A stretch of 45,815 bases of DNA from Folioceros fuciformis (Eukaryota; Anthocerotophyta; Anthocerotopsida; Anthocerotales), in the NCBI GenBank assembly GCA_049999805.1, contig JBNGIO010006178.1:114240-160054 (forward strand), written 5' to 3'. Every line of letters begins with the position of its first letter. Position 1 is the first letter of the stretch. Shown here one piece after another: positions 12,301 to 22,724 of the stretch. The notes under the pieces are model-generated. The model searched no databases. It had not been told where the DNA came from and was given only the letters and a program-made list of their open reading frames with translations. A program made the position numbers and the translations under genes.

Positions 12301-14423
12301 AGAACTATCTGCCGTTGTTTCCTGCTCAGAAGAAAACCACAGCTAACTAGCCAAGTTAAAGCCTCACAAGATAATTCTCAATTTTACATCCTGTTTCATT
12401 AGAATCCCTGTTGGAGGGCTAGCATAAAATCTTAAGAGGATATTACCTGACAAGTTTCTGTATACGCCTCCCGCAAGTGTAGACCGTCAGGGCTGCAGCT
12501 GTATTTAGCTGCAGGATCTCTTCTAAATCTTGCATGCATGACTCGAGGTACTCTAAAGCCCCCCCATCAGCTATCTTTGCATTCCCAACACATCTCGCAA
12601 TGTCAGCCAGTTCATTGATCTGTGCAGACACAATGAATGACAATCAGACAGAGTCCTCAGAAAACTGTTTGAGTTGGTGGGGACAGGATGGAGCCCAATT
12701 ATGTCACACCTGCATAACGTTTTCTGAAGCGACCAGAGGGATACGAGGAACCATGCACAAGTCACTCTGACTGGTAACCCGTGTCAGAGAGGACATAGAT
12801 GAACACGATGGGTACATCTGCTGCCTGTTGAGGGAATGTGGAGGTTCTTCCAAAGGTGTAGCAAGCTCTTGAGAATCCTTAGAGCAAGGGTTCAGACGGG
12901 AATCTAGTGGCAGCAACGCCTGACTTTCATCCACGCGACCACTTGCTGCCATCTGTGAGTAGGCTGTAGTGTGGAAATCTGACAACCTGTCAAGGAGCTC
13001 GGCTAATCTTAGCAATCGCTCATCTGTGCTCAGCGTTTTCTGATCATACCTGTCAGCATAGGCACATATTCGTGAGTGTACTTCCAGACACACGCTTGGA
13101 ACATGATCTTCGCAGATTCTGCATATGACAAGAGAGCTGTCTTCCAAATGGTCAGTTCCATAACCCCAAGCGACTCTTTCGGAAGGTCCAGCTGTGTGCA
13201 TATCTATACCCCTGGACAAGGGACACTGAACAGAAAGCTCCTTGTCCTGCATCTCCAGTTGTAGAGAGGCACACCCTGAAGTCTGTACTAGATTAGTATC
13301 CTTCATTGGCTGCTGAGCAGCAGGAGCAGGAATGGCTGCTTCCCTACGGTTACCCTGCTCAGTCGTGGGAAAGGCACTCTTCCATGATTCACCCTGCCTG
13401 GCATCAGGCGACGCATCGTGTGCAGATACCTGGTCAGATCCTAAACCACGATCGTGCACGTCCATCAGACTCTCAGAGACCCTGGATTGATTGCCTTGGG
13501 CCATTGAGCCGTGCCTGAATCCATCGGCCAGTCTTTGGTGTGCGAAGAGAACCCTCCTGTCATTAAAGGATGCCCTTCCGCACCTATTACCAGCCCAGGC
13601 TCGATCCAAAGCCGCCTTCTCCACGGTGTCGTTCCCAACCAGACCATTCTGCTTCTCAAACTGCAACAGCCTGGTGCACCTGGTGAGAATGAAAAGCATG
13701 CGAGTATGAAGCTGTTTGAGCACCCCAATCGGTAACTCTTGCCTTCTATCATCCACTTCCTGCACAATGGTCTCACAATGCTGCCGAAAATCTGCAGCGC
13801 ACATTGTTGCGCATTTTCGAGCCAACACCAGGAGATCCTCGACGCACTCCTGCGCATGCGGTTGTTCACACTCCGCGCTCTCCAGCACCTCCACCAGATC
13901 AGCAGCGAATGCCTGAAGCTCGGAATCAACTTCCAGCTTGACGGAATTGAACCTCGCACGCAATGTGACCAGAATTTCCTGCAACGACCAATCATGTCGT
14001 CGGAAAACATTCCCAGGCGGACGTCGGCCTGGCGTTCCCGTCCGGCAGCAGCAGCAGCAGCAGCAGCAGGAGGAGGAGGGAAGGCAGAATGTTACCTCCA
14101 AGTCATTGGTACTATGCGGCTTCCAATAGTCATTGAGACGGACGCCCTTGGGGTCAAGCTCGTGCGAGAAGCTCTTGATATCCTTCACCGGCTTGGCTCT
14201 CCCCCCGGCAGTCATCCTGAGCAGCGCCTGAAAGCGGGGCGACTCCGTTTCCTTCGGGGTATCTGGCTGGCTCATCGGACTCTGAGCGCACACAAAACGT
14301 GCAGCCGGCACCAGATCCGACGACAAGTCCGTCACAATTCCAAACACAAATCAAAATTCTGTGATCCCAATCCCGCATCAGCGAGCTGTCCCACATCCAC
14401 CAATCCAATCCAATCAAATCCAA

Positions 14424-14467
<44 letters not shown>

Positions 14468-14636
14468 CATTGTCCGACGAGTCCAGGCCTCCTGCGCTGC
14501 TGTGGCGCATGTGAAGCCTTCTCTTGCCTGCAGCAAGTCCAGGCTCCCTGGACCCGGATGCAGACGACCCCTGGTGGCTCACAGAGATGGCAGGCAGAGC
14601 AGCGATCCGCGAAGTCTCAGGTGCATCAGCGGCCAT
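9369..14636 (-). CDS. IREH1/IRE-type AGC protein kinase with C2HC zinc finger
   Basis: Serine/threonine kinase of the plant IRE group (MAST/Greatwall/Rim15 relatives; Arabidopsis members act in root-hair growth). Sixteen exons, in transcription order: 14636-14466, 14281-14096, 13978-12710, 12619-12447, 12099-11883, 11681-11589, 11446-11306, 11186-11094, 10994-10811, 10565-10480, 10349-10261, 10173-10122, 10022-9966, 9880-9722, 9614-9537, 9452-9369. They give 1043 aa, slightly short for the family. The N-terminal half has the plant IRE signatures [17 protein letters not shown] and DDRRQELP, and a zinc finger C405-C408-H420-C424. The kinase domain has GAFGRV, Lys672 (FAIK), HRDLKPDN with Asp766, DFG Asp784 and GTPDYLAPE, with the long linker before that motif typical of this group. 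The C-terminus carries DTSYFTSR and SFSNFS. Intron 5 is GC-AG. Intron 1 starts inside a CA/TG microsatellite. Confidence 0.94.
11682..11882 (-). other. GC-AG intron (intron 5 of the IREH1-like kinase)
   Basis: On the minus strand the donor is ATCAAG|gcatga and the acceptor is gtgcag|GTTCTACGG. It joins FAIK to VLRKSDMM, a universally conserved junction in this kinase family, and no GT donor lies close enough to replace it. Confidence 0.85.
14045..14080. repeat. (GCA)8 followed by (GGA)n microsatellite
   Basis: Eight GCA units run directly into GGA units. On the coding strand they form a CTC/CTG-rich pyrimidine stretch inside intron 2 (14095-13979) of the IREH1-like gene, so they should not affect the protein. 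Confidence 0.95.
14429..14464. repeat. (CA)18 microsatellite at a splice donor
   Basis: Eighteen CA units on the plus strand are read as TG/GT on the transcribed strand. The repeat begins exactly at the 5' splice site of exon 1 of the IREH1-like gene (GAG|gtgtgtgt at 14466/14465), so the donor and the bases after it are repeat sequence. Confidence 0.95.
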
Positions 14637-15274
14637 GGCGGCCTCAGGTGGCTCGCCTCGCAGGCCAGCGAATTGCTCCAAATTCCCGACGCAGTGGCAT
14701 AATTCGTGAGCCCCTCCCACGGTAGCCAGCCCGACGGCGCGCCCGCGTGCCGTCAGATCCAGACGGTGCTGGTGACGACAAGAGCCATCCCGAAACGCAG
14801 AAGCCTCCAAGCGAGCACGAGCGTCCACGCTGCCGCTACAACGAGGCCGGCATGTATTGCGCCAAGCAAGCGCGCAAGCGGACGAGGTGCTGCCTCTCCA
14901 AGGTGGCCAAGAAAATTCAAGCAACCGGCAAATTACTTGGGTTGCTAAATATAAACCAATAACCTTACCGTACAGTAGCCGTGTAGCAACAATCGAGGGC
15001 ACACGCCCGGCGTGCTGCTAGCAGCCGAGGGCCGAGGAGCCTGATGAGGTCCTACTGCCGAGGGCCGTGTGTAGAGAGTAGTAGTAGTAAGTAGTAGGGT
15101 ATAATATCTGTGGTGATGAAATAAAAAAAATAAAAAAATCAGGATTGAATTGGCAAACCAAGCTAGACTGCCTACTAGCTATTTGCACGCAGTAAAAGTA
15201 AGACACGAGGGAAGAGAGACCTCGGACGGCTCCGGCACGAGGGGACGCCGACTTGTCTTTTCTTGTCAAGCTTG
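14637..15274. promoter_or_regulatory. Spacer between the CtpA stop and the IREH1-like start
   Basis: This 638-bp stretch should hold the CtpA 3' region and the IREH1-like promoter, both on the minus strand. It contains a GTA-rich repeat (about 15078-15097), an A-rich run at 15120-15138 and an 11-base repeat (gccgagggccg, 15024-15034 and 15057-15067). I see no exon. The open frame continuing upstream of 14636 lacks conserved sequence. Confidence 0.4.
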
Positions 15275-17077
15275 TCAAGGGTGGCGGCAGGAGGCGAGCT
15301 GGTGTAGTGCTTCATCTGGGGTCGGGATGCGGGAGGAGTCGGGATCGATGCCGCGGCCATCGATATCGGCGCGGGCGGGCGTGACATACTTGCCCACAGT
15401 GAGGACCACGCCTGAGCCATCGCTGAGCTCGTAGATGGACTGGATGAGGCCCTTGCCGAAGGTGCGGCGTCCCACCAACAGTGCGCGGCAGTTGTCGTGC
15501 AAGGCCGCCGCCACGATCTCGCTGGCGCTCGCTGTACGCTCGTTCACCAGCACCGTGAGGGGGGCGCGCGAGAGCGGGAGCCCGGACAGGGCCGAGGCGG
15601 CTATGGTGCGGGAGCTGGAGTCGCTGCGGCCGGCTGTGGCCACCACCGTATCCCCCGGGCCCAAGAACACCTTGGCGATCTCGATGCCGGCCTGGACCAG
15701 GCCCCCAGGGTTGTCCTGCAGGTCCAGGACCAGGGAGGTGGCGCCCGCCTGCTCCAGCCGCTGCATGGCCGTCACCAAGTCGCGCTGGGCCACCGCGTTC
15801 AGCTCCTTCACATGGATGTAGCCCACACCGGTGTGGGGCTGCAGCCGGTACGACACGGGGCTGCGCACGTCCTGCTGCCGGGCCACCGTCACCTGTTGCG
15901 GGAGGGAGCATGGCCCGCGCCGGACCAGGAGCTGCACCGACGTGCCCTTGGGCCCCTGGATGAAGGATGACGCCTCGAAGGCCGTCTTACCGACCACGCT
16001 GGTGCCGTCCACGGACAGGAGCTCGTCGCCCTGACGCACACCCGCCTGCGCGGCTGGGCTGCCCAGCACTATTCCCAGCACCTTGAGCCGGCTTGTGGGA
16101 GGGTCCCCAGGCTCCGTCACCGCTCCCACGTTCAACCCGATGCCCGTCACGTCGTACTTGGTCAGCTGCGAGAATTGATCTGGGGACAGGAAGCGAGTGT
16201 ACGGGTCCTTGAGGCTGCCAAGCATGCTGCGGATGGCCGCGTACGCGGCCATCCGGCTGCGGATCGGCCTCCGGAGCACTTCCTCCTTCTTCTTCACCCA
16301 TGCCTCCCTGGACCATTCTCTGTGGCGCGCGTCGAAGAAGAACTCGTCCACCACCTCCCAGGCCTCCTCCACCACGGACTCGCTGGTGACGATCTCCTTC
16401 TCCCGATTCTCCACCTCCTCCTCCTCTTCTGCTGCCACGTCCGTGCAATACTTCTCCTGCCAACCTTCGGACGCATCCTGGCTCGAGAAGGCCTCCTCCG
16501 CTACTTCTTCTGCATGACCGCAGAGCTGCCCTACGTCCGGCCAAGACAGCCAGCACGCAAGGGCAATGACAAGCCCGGCCACGATCCTGCTAATCCACCT
16601 CCCTGCACCGAAGGCAGTGCACCTGCTGTTCCAGCGCTCTTCTTCCTGCGAAGAACGGCATGCTAGTGCAGTTGGTGAAGTCCCCCGCAGCACATCCCAA
16701 CCGTCGCGGAACGTATTCCTCACCGCCTCGCGACACTCTCCCGGCCTGCCTCCGCCAGCCTCCCAAGCCCTGGCATAGGAGGAAGACGAACACTGATCGT
16801 TAGGTGTGTCGGATCCGGGGCGATCCACTTTTGTAGCTGGACATCGCCACGACACCGTGCACGGCGCATCGCCCCTGCTCCAACGGGACGATCTGCCGCC
16901 GGCTTCATCCGGCATTAGCATCCACCTGGGTGCGACGCATCGCAAACTGTTTCGGGGCAGCAAACCAGCTGCCGTGCTTCTTCCAGATGGGCGAGCGGGC
17001 TGATGAAACTGAACCGCACGCTGTACTTCCATTACAAGAGAAGAAACTGCCCCAAGCACATACAAATCGGAGAGCAA
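15275..17077 (-). CDS. Carboxyl-terminal processing protease (S41, plastid CtpA type)
   Basis: Serine endoprotease of the tail-specific family. The plant plastid members mature the D1 subunit of photosystem II in the thylakoid lumen. It is one uninterrupted exon of 600 aa, longer than usual because of its N-terminus. A long Arg/Ser/Cys-rich leader fits a transit peptide, and the hydrophobic segment 165-179 fits a thylakoid-transfer signal. A Glu-rich patch (about 199-230) follows and is unusual. DPYTRFLSP (291-299) starts the conserved body, then a PDZ domain (about 305-395). The catalytic dyad is Ser517 (ERTASASEIVAAAL) with Lys542 (TFGKGLIQ), at the usual 25-residue spacing. In-frame Met codons at 17032 and residues 53/55 are alternative starts. 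Its start lies 126 bp head-to-head from the methyltransferase gene. The lack of introns stands out beside its neighbours. Plastid targeting is inferred from sequence. Confidence 0.92.
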   Translation of the reverse strand: MLSDLYVLGAVSSLVMEVQRAVQFHQPARPSGRSTAAGLLPRNSLRCVAPRWMLMPDEAGGRSSRWSRGDAPCTVSWRCPATKVDRPGSDTPNDQCSSSSYARAWEAGGGRPGECREAVRNTFRDGWDVLRGTSPTALACRSSQEEERWNSRCTAFGAGRWISRIVAGLVIALACWLSWPDVGQLCGHAEEVAEEAFSSQDASEGWQEKYCTDVAAEEEEEVENREKEIVTSESVVEEAWEVVDEFFFDARHREWSREAWVKKKEEVLRRPIRSRMAAYAAIRSMLGSLKDPYTRFLSPDQFSQLTKYDVTGIGLNVGAVTEPGDPPTSRLKVLGIVLGSPAAQAGVRQGDELLSVDGTSVVGKTAFEASSFIQGPKGTSVQLLVRRGPCSLPQQVTVARQQDVRSPVSYRLQPHTGVGYIHVKELNAVAQRDLVTAMQRLEQAGATSLVLDLQDNPGGLVQAGIEIAKVFLGPGDTVVATAGRSDSSSRTIAASALSGLPLSRAPLTVLVNERTASASEIVAAALHDNCRALLVGRRTFGKGLIQSIYELSDGSGVVLTVGKYVTPARADIDGRGIDPDSSRIPTPDEALHQLASCRHP

Positions 17078-17203
17078 ACCATACCATTCCTAGCACAGCT
17101 GACACACCAGGAATTTCCTGCGACGGACTGTTCGCTACGCGGAGGGTGCTAGGGTTTCCAGTACACAGGACGGGGTTCAGGGTTTTAGGACCTGGGAAGC
17201 AGA
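17078..17203. promoter_or_regulatory. 126-bp divergent promoter (CtpA / RMT2-like)
   Basis: The two start codons face away from each other with only 126 bp between them, so both promoters and 5' leaders must share or overlap this DNA. I see no clear TATA box. Confidence 0.6.
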
Positions 17204-18427
17204 ATGGCTGATGAGACGCCTGGACCAGGAGCGCTATGGAAGGCCGCGGAGGAAGGCAGCTTGGCAGATGTGGAGAGTTTGCTGGCGGGAGGAGCGGATG
17301 CAAGCGAGCCGGATGAGCACGGGGTGACCCCACTCATCCATGCCGCACGCCATGGCCACGCGGATGTGGTCAAGCGCCTGCTGAAGGCCGGGGCTCCTTG
17401 GAACGCTCTCGACCCCTCGGGCCGCAGCGCTGGAGACTATGCCATGCACAATGGGCACCAGGCTGCCTTCGACATTCTCCTGGATGTTGGTATATGCCGT
17501 CGTCAACCCTAAAGGCTCGTGCGCGCCAAAGCATGGATTGTGTTTTGCTCTTGTGTATGGCCATCTCTGAACTGGCACAAATGCAGGTTTGCAAGCCGAG
17601 TTGATTCTGGGCGCGTCCGAGAGGCGAGCGAGAGAGTCCGCCTCTGACCCGGCCTCCAGGAGCTACCTGAAGGAGAGGGTGGAGTATAGCGAGGACAGGC
17701 TTGTGGATGAGGAGAGCAAGGCGGTCATGATGGCTTGGGAGACTCCGTTGATGGAGGCTCATGCCAGAGCTGTGTGCGATCGGGGTGGGGACATTCTCAA
17801 TGTAGGATTCGGAATGGGGTTGGTGGATACTGCTATCCAGCGTTACAACCTCTCCTCCCACACCATCATCGAAGCTCATCCTGACGTTCACGCCCGTATG
17901 TTGGCTTCTGGGTGGGGGGACAAGCCCAATGTGACCATCGTTCAGGGTCGTTGGCAGGATGTAGTCCCGCAACTCGGACAGTTTGACGGTATGCCCCCCC
18001 CACCTTTGTGTGAATGCGTATGTTTCCACACTTCTGTGCTTGTGTCCCCACAGTCCTCTCAAGCCTGTGCTTCGCGTGTGCAGGCATCTTCTTCGACACT
18101 TACGGGGAATACTATGAAGATCTCAAGGAGTTTCACAGCTTCCTTCCTCGGCTTCTCAAACCCGGGGGCACCTACTCCTTCTTCAATGGTCTCTGCGCAG
18201 ACTATCCCTTTTTCCACGTGGTTTACTGCCAGTTGGTTGCGTTAGAGCTGGCTCGTTTGGGGTTTGGCACCCAGTTCATCCCCCTTCCAGTCAAGTCCTG
18301 TTTCGATGAAACAACTTGGGAGGAAGTGGAACGCAAGTATTGGCAGCTGGACACGTATTTTCTTCCGGTTTGCGAATACGATGAAGACAGTGATGTCGCG
18401 AATCCTCCCATGTGGAGGATTTTCTGA
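17204..18427 (+). CDS. Ankyrin-repeat methyltransferase, RMT2 (arginine N-methyltransferase 2) type
   Basis: SAM-dependent methyltransferase resembling yeast Rmt2, which methylates the delta nitrogen of arginine in a ribosomal protein, and related to guanidinoacetate methyltransferase. Three exons (17204-17489, 17587-17988, 18084-18427) give 343 aa. Residues 1-95 hold ankyrin-like repeats (LWKAAEEGSL, HGVTPLIHAARHGHADVV). The catalytic domain has SAM motif I at 164-173 (DILNVGFGMG), an acidic loop (IIEAHPDV) and FFDTYGEYYEDL followed by LLKPGGTYSFFNG. The C-terminus is Trp/Tyr-rich and ends at a tga. Both introns are phase 1 and standard GT-AG. The first ATG is 126 bp from the divergent protease gene. 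The Rmt2-type architecture is clear, but the substrate is not shown by the sequence. Confidence 0.9.
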
Positions 18428-19026
18428 CCCTACGTTCCAGGACAATTCCTTGTGAAAGGATGGTTGGCATCCTGTATCGAAAGTTCCTCAACTGGCAAGA
18501 AATGTTCGATTCTTTCTCGAACGTGTGGACGAGGTTGTCCACCGTAACAACCCCCACGGATAGCGGGCCAACAGGTCCACGAACACCACGTTTGGCCAAG
18601 CATAGCTGCCGTCTCGTTCTGCCATGGCCAAGCAACTTCTGCCACCCGATGATGGAAAGAATAAGACGAAGTGCACCTCACACTGAACCAAAAGGTGGCC
18701 ACGAACGTATCGCAGTTGATACCGAAGGATTTCTCGAGACATCACCCTTGGCCCTGTCTGGAGAATCGGATTGAACCCCCAACCGTCACTCGCCTGGAAA
18801 GTTCGCCCCCCGCTCTCCAGCTTGGGTGATGAACAAGCGGTGGACGTCGTGAAGATACATTGTTGGAGGACCCATCTCCCATCTCCGTTTCCAAAACGTT
18901 CCGTTCAATGATGAGTGTACTAGAGGATGGGCGTGACTCCAGGGTCAGGCCACATTGTCGATGTTAACATGCATCGCGCTGGGACGAGGATCTCACTCTC
19001 CGGTCACTCCAGCGGGTCGCCTATCA
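18428..19026. other. Tail-to-tail spacer
   Basis: This 599-bp stretch lies between the convergent stop codons of the methyltransferase and the membrane-protein gene. Short open frames are present, but I see no domain or splice support. Confidence 0.5.
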
Positions 19027-20778
19027 TCATCGTGTTCGTAGCTCTTCACCCAACAGTCTCATGTCGTCCTTCAGTCTCCCTTTCAATTTCGCGTTTCTTT
19101 CAAGCTCTGCTCTCAGTTCTGTCACTACAATATCCGCATCTGCATGAACTCTGGAACCAAGCTGGAACTTGGACGTTTTGAGCACGACTCTGTCAATCTC
19201 TTCTCGTATCTGGAGAGCACACGCAACGAGGATACCTCAAGTAAACAAATAGGAGATTGCTGTCGCATGAGTTTGACGTAATGGGCATGGAATAGCCACC
19301 TGCTTGTCTCTGATTCGTATAGCGTCGATCTCCTCTTGGATAGAATGTAAACGTGTTGGTCCCACCTTCTGGAGAGAAGTGAAGGTCCTCATGGACGAAA
19401 CAATGGCAAGTAACTTCTCCTTAGAGAAGTAACTGAAGGGGCTCGAATCCCTGAGCTGCGCCAACCCCAGGAAGAATCCAGCGTAAAAGAATGGCTGCAC
19501 TCAAAGGCAACAAAGTCAGGTTAATGACACGGTGCACCATCGGCAAGTTCTAGATGAGGAGTTCATACCTCGGGCCACCCTCGCTTCCAATGCAGAACAA
19601 GAGGTGGACTACCATGGCGGAGGGCTGTGCTCTGTAGCTTGATACAGCTACGGCACTGGGGGTAGAACCTCTGTGCAGCTTCATCATCTCTCTTCTGAAG
19701 CCTCTTGGCCACCGACCCCCTCGGTCCGTGTACAATCAAGTTGGGTGGCATGTGGTCTGAGATGCTGATACATCACATACTTTCAGGGCTACCATTTGTC
19801 TCCAGAGCAGAAAGCTCTGTTTTCTCCAGTGGCGTGAACAGCAAGACACATGGACAACTTCTACACCTTCAGTGGTGCCATTATCCCACTAGCAGCAGGA
19901 AGCCCTGCGTCTCCCAACGGCATGAACAGCAAGACACACGGTGACAACATGTGCTGACACACCTGGTTCCAGTTTTCCTGCCGCAATGGTGGCAACCAAA
20001 CTGCCTGAACAGGTCTTTGATGACGGACTTTTGAACATCACTCGCATACAGACTCCCCCGTGCTGTCACTCATGCCCATCAACAGCGTGAGAAGAAAAAC
20101 GACAAGGACTAGCCGCGAACTCCAAGAGAAGCATTTCCATACCGGTTATAGCAATTTTTGCAAGAGCTCCAGGATACCGGACATCACTTGGCATCACATT
20201 CCTAAATTTACCCCCAAGCACCTGCAACGCGTAAATACTCCATCAAACCCTAAGCTGCGCTCCCCAGCCGTCACCACAGTCCCATCACTAACCTTAAAAG
20301 CCAGCAGACCAACTCCCGCATGAAGAAAAATCTCCTCCCTCTTCAGCCAGCTCCCAACGTCCCTCAGTTGCAGGTGGGGGTAGGCCGTCACTGCATAGGC
20401 AACCTGCAAACAACATCCACCATGAGCCATGGAAAGCTGAGGGACGCAACTCAGACAGGCCAGAGATGCAGCACCATGGCAGCCTGGACCGACGTGACGG
20501 CGACTGCAGCAGATCCCAACAACGTCCCCAGCACAGGAGTAGCGCACGAGATCCTCAGGGCCAGGCCTGCAACCTTCCAACCACCAACCACTCGCTCCGT
20601 CAAACCCAGCACTCACGCTCCGTCAAACCCAGCACTCACGCTCCGTTCCACCGTCTCCGAAGACGCGGAGAGCTTAATGAAACCCAACCTGCCAAAAGGG
20701 CAGCTCCAACGCGAACACGAATCCAGAAATGATAGACGAGTGGAGGCCGATGGATTCGCCTCCTCTTGCCTCCACCAT
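19027..20778 (-). CDS. Unidentified multi-pass membrane protein with C-terminal coiled coil
   Basis: I do not recognise this family. Eight exons, in transcription order (20778-20689, 20573-20457, 20403-20293, 20221-20143, 20004-19963, 19756-19569, 19494-19300, 19209-19027), join with closed phases into 334 aa. The N-terminal third is hydrophobic (SGFVFALELPFW; TPVLGTLLGSAAVAV; IFLHAGVGLLAF) and suggests several membrane spans. The middle is polar and carries a conserved-looking block with two cysteines (FYPQCRSC) and HWKRGWPE. After PFFYAGFFLGLAQL the last 100 residues are charged, with heptad-like leucines (REEIDRVVLK, ELRAELERNAKLKGRL), suggesting a coiled coil. The acceptor before exon 2 is AAG rather than CAG. 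Exon 1 is the least certain, because a 23-bp tandem duplication in intron 1 offers other donors. The gene lies tail-to-tail with the methyltransferase. Confidence 0.7.
20594..20639. repeat. 23-bp perfect tandem duplication in intron 1
   Basis: Two identical 23-base units lie at 20594-20616 and 20617-20639, followed by the first 7 bases of a third. On the minus strand each unit begins gtgagt, a strong splice-donor sequence, so the duplication supplies two alternative donors for the membrane-protein gene. Confidence 0.95.
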
Positions 20779-22724
20779 CGCTGCCCACACAGCAGCAGCC
20801 CCTGGCTCACACCATCTCACATTGCAGCCGCACACCGTGTTGGTTCCCAGCCCACACTAACAAGCCATCCAGCACCGAAATAGGGTCTTCCGAGACAACG
20901 GTCGGTTATTGAGGCAAGCAAACACCCGATCCCTGGAGCCGTGCATGGGAGCGGTGGGTTCAAGGCTTCGACATGTCCTCCCCCCCAGCATGTCCGCGAG
21001 ATCCATCGTCTTTCGCTCATGAACATCACATAACTCTTCATCAGGCAAAATCACGTCCAGCTAACGCAGCATGAATGTGCCAAGTACACGTAACTCAATA
21101 TCCCTAAAATTATGAGATGCTTCGACCGTGCGCCTTCAAAAGTTTTGAATACGTGTCACCGTGATGTTGATCTCAAGAAAACATATACTAGATTATCTCT
21201 CCTGCCTGTCCAGCACTAAAAGTGTGAGCGTGAGAGCCAAAGCTGGTTCTGGTCCGAGTCTCCCGACCTGGGGGAAGCTCCGCTCCCCCCCCCCCCCCGG
21301 ATTTCACCCCACGAAAAGCAACATTCCAGCATCTGATGGGGCAGACTGGTGACCTGCCCAAGCTCAGGATGTCAGGAATGGGTGCTGTCTCGGGGAGGCT
21401 GCCTCCCCCGTCACAGAGGAGGCAGAACATTTTGCGGTTTACATATTTGGTGCTCCGGAAAACCTCCTGGCTGTCGGAATCCTGCAACTGCGCCAGTGAA
21501 CAAGCGGTGTGCGTTGCGTTGTGAGTTGCCCGTACGACACGACAACGCACGGACTCAGCACTTCAAGGAGTCCCGCAATGGTTGGTTTGTATCCTCGCCT
21601 GGGAAGGAGAGAGAGCCTTGTGTCTTTCTAGGTTGATATCGTGAGGTTCTGTGTATCCTTGCCACATCATATAAGACCCCGAATCTCGTGGTCAGCTTTT
21701 TGTCATTTCGTCGGCCTCGGGAATTGCTTGTCTATTTCTTGCTGCCGTTGCAGCATAGCCTTCCGATCAGCAGAGCGTGCTCCTGCCCGGTTTCTGTGTT
21801 TAGAATGCTCTGCTGCTGGGGATGTGGCCATCGCTGATTTGGACACTTCACGGTCTGCATGAGCCAGTTCAGCAGCAACACTCATGGCGCTTGCAACATT
21901 TATGCTGAAGCGTGCAAGCATGCAACCTGGCGTGTGTGGCTTTTTGAGCTCGCCGGAGGCTTGAACCGCAAACTTTAGCGGGAACCTTCCCTTGCCTTGC
22001 CGTCATCTCCAGTTTGGCCTTTCCGCTCATTGGCAGGTCTGGGGAGTGCGCAGTTGGTTTCAGAACTTCTCAACGGAAACTTCCGAGTACGAACGGCAAT
22101 GCGTCAGCCGATCGACCCCCTCGTCACAGCGACTGCGCAGGCTTCGGCTTCTGGAAAGATGACCCCCATCCGATAGGCTTTCAGGACACCCACATGTATT
22201 TCCGAAGGAACATATCTTGCAATTTTCTTAGGCCAGCGTGTGTCCGGCCTCACATACTTCTTCCAGACGACGCAGGTGTACGGGCACCAGTCGAATCGCC
22301 TCCCCCATCCGATGTCTTTTGTCCCCACTCCGGTCTACTCTGTTTGTGTCTAAATACGGATCGATTGTCCCGTGCGTCTTGAGATGAGTCTGAAGAGCCG
22401 ACTGTCCAAGGAGTCACCGCGGAATAGAGGGACACTAATCGGAAGCGCACACGCGAAGGTGTCAGAGAGGCGTGCTCATGTAAACGTAGAGCTCAGACTT
22501 TTCTTCCGCTCAGAAAACTATTATAAAGAAGCCTACAAGTTGGTGTGTGCGATACAGCTTGGAACTCGGGATTGCGAGCGGTGCAAGCAGTCCGCAGGAA
22601 GCTGGCCTGGAAGCGATTTTGCGGGAAGGCACAGTCAAACCGGGAGTAGCATCTCTATAACCGGCGCTGAACCCCTTCTAAGGCCTTATGCTGTCGTGTG
22701 GGCTGGCTGGGCTGGTGATGTGGG
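20779..22724. other. 1.9-kb region without a supported gene
   Basis: This lies between the membrane-protein start and the polyphenol-oxidase stop, and should hold the promoter of the former and the 3' region of the latter. A C-run lies at about 21285-21298. A minus-strand open frame at 21703-21921 (72 codons, Lys/Arg/Gln-rich, ending KQFPRPTK) could be an exon or a transposon scrap, but nothing supports either. I see no RNA gene. Confidence 0.4.

Noticed and set aside
13739-14725. 328-codon plus-strand open frame
   Set aside because: It lies antisense to exons 1-3 of the IREH1-like kinase, whose minus-strand reading is strongly conserved, and it runs through the CA repeat.
14717-15002. N-terminal extension of the IREH1-like protein upstream of 14636
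   Set aside because: The frame is open, but the sequence is Cys/Arg-rich without IRE-family features. The ATG at 14636 gives a plausible acidic N-terminus.
15312-15911. 199-codon minus-strand frame and plus-strand frames of 128-163 codons over the protease gene
   Set aside because: These are shadow frames of the GC-rich CtpA gene: Arg/Pro/Gly-rich with no domain.
20320-20883. 187-codon plus-strand open frame
   Set aside because: It is antisense to exons 1-3 of the membrane-protein gene and has low-complexity composition caused by the 23-bp duplication.
21285-21298. C-run as a possible functional element
   Set aside because: A plain homopolymer with no paired structure or neighbouring gene signal.
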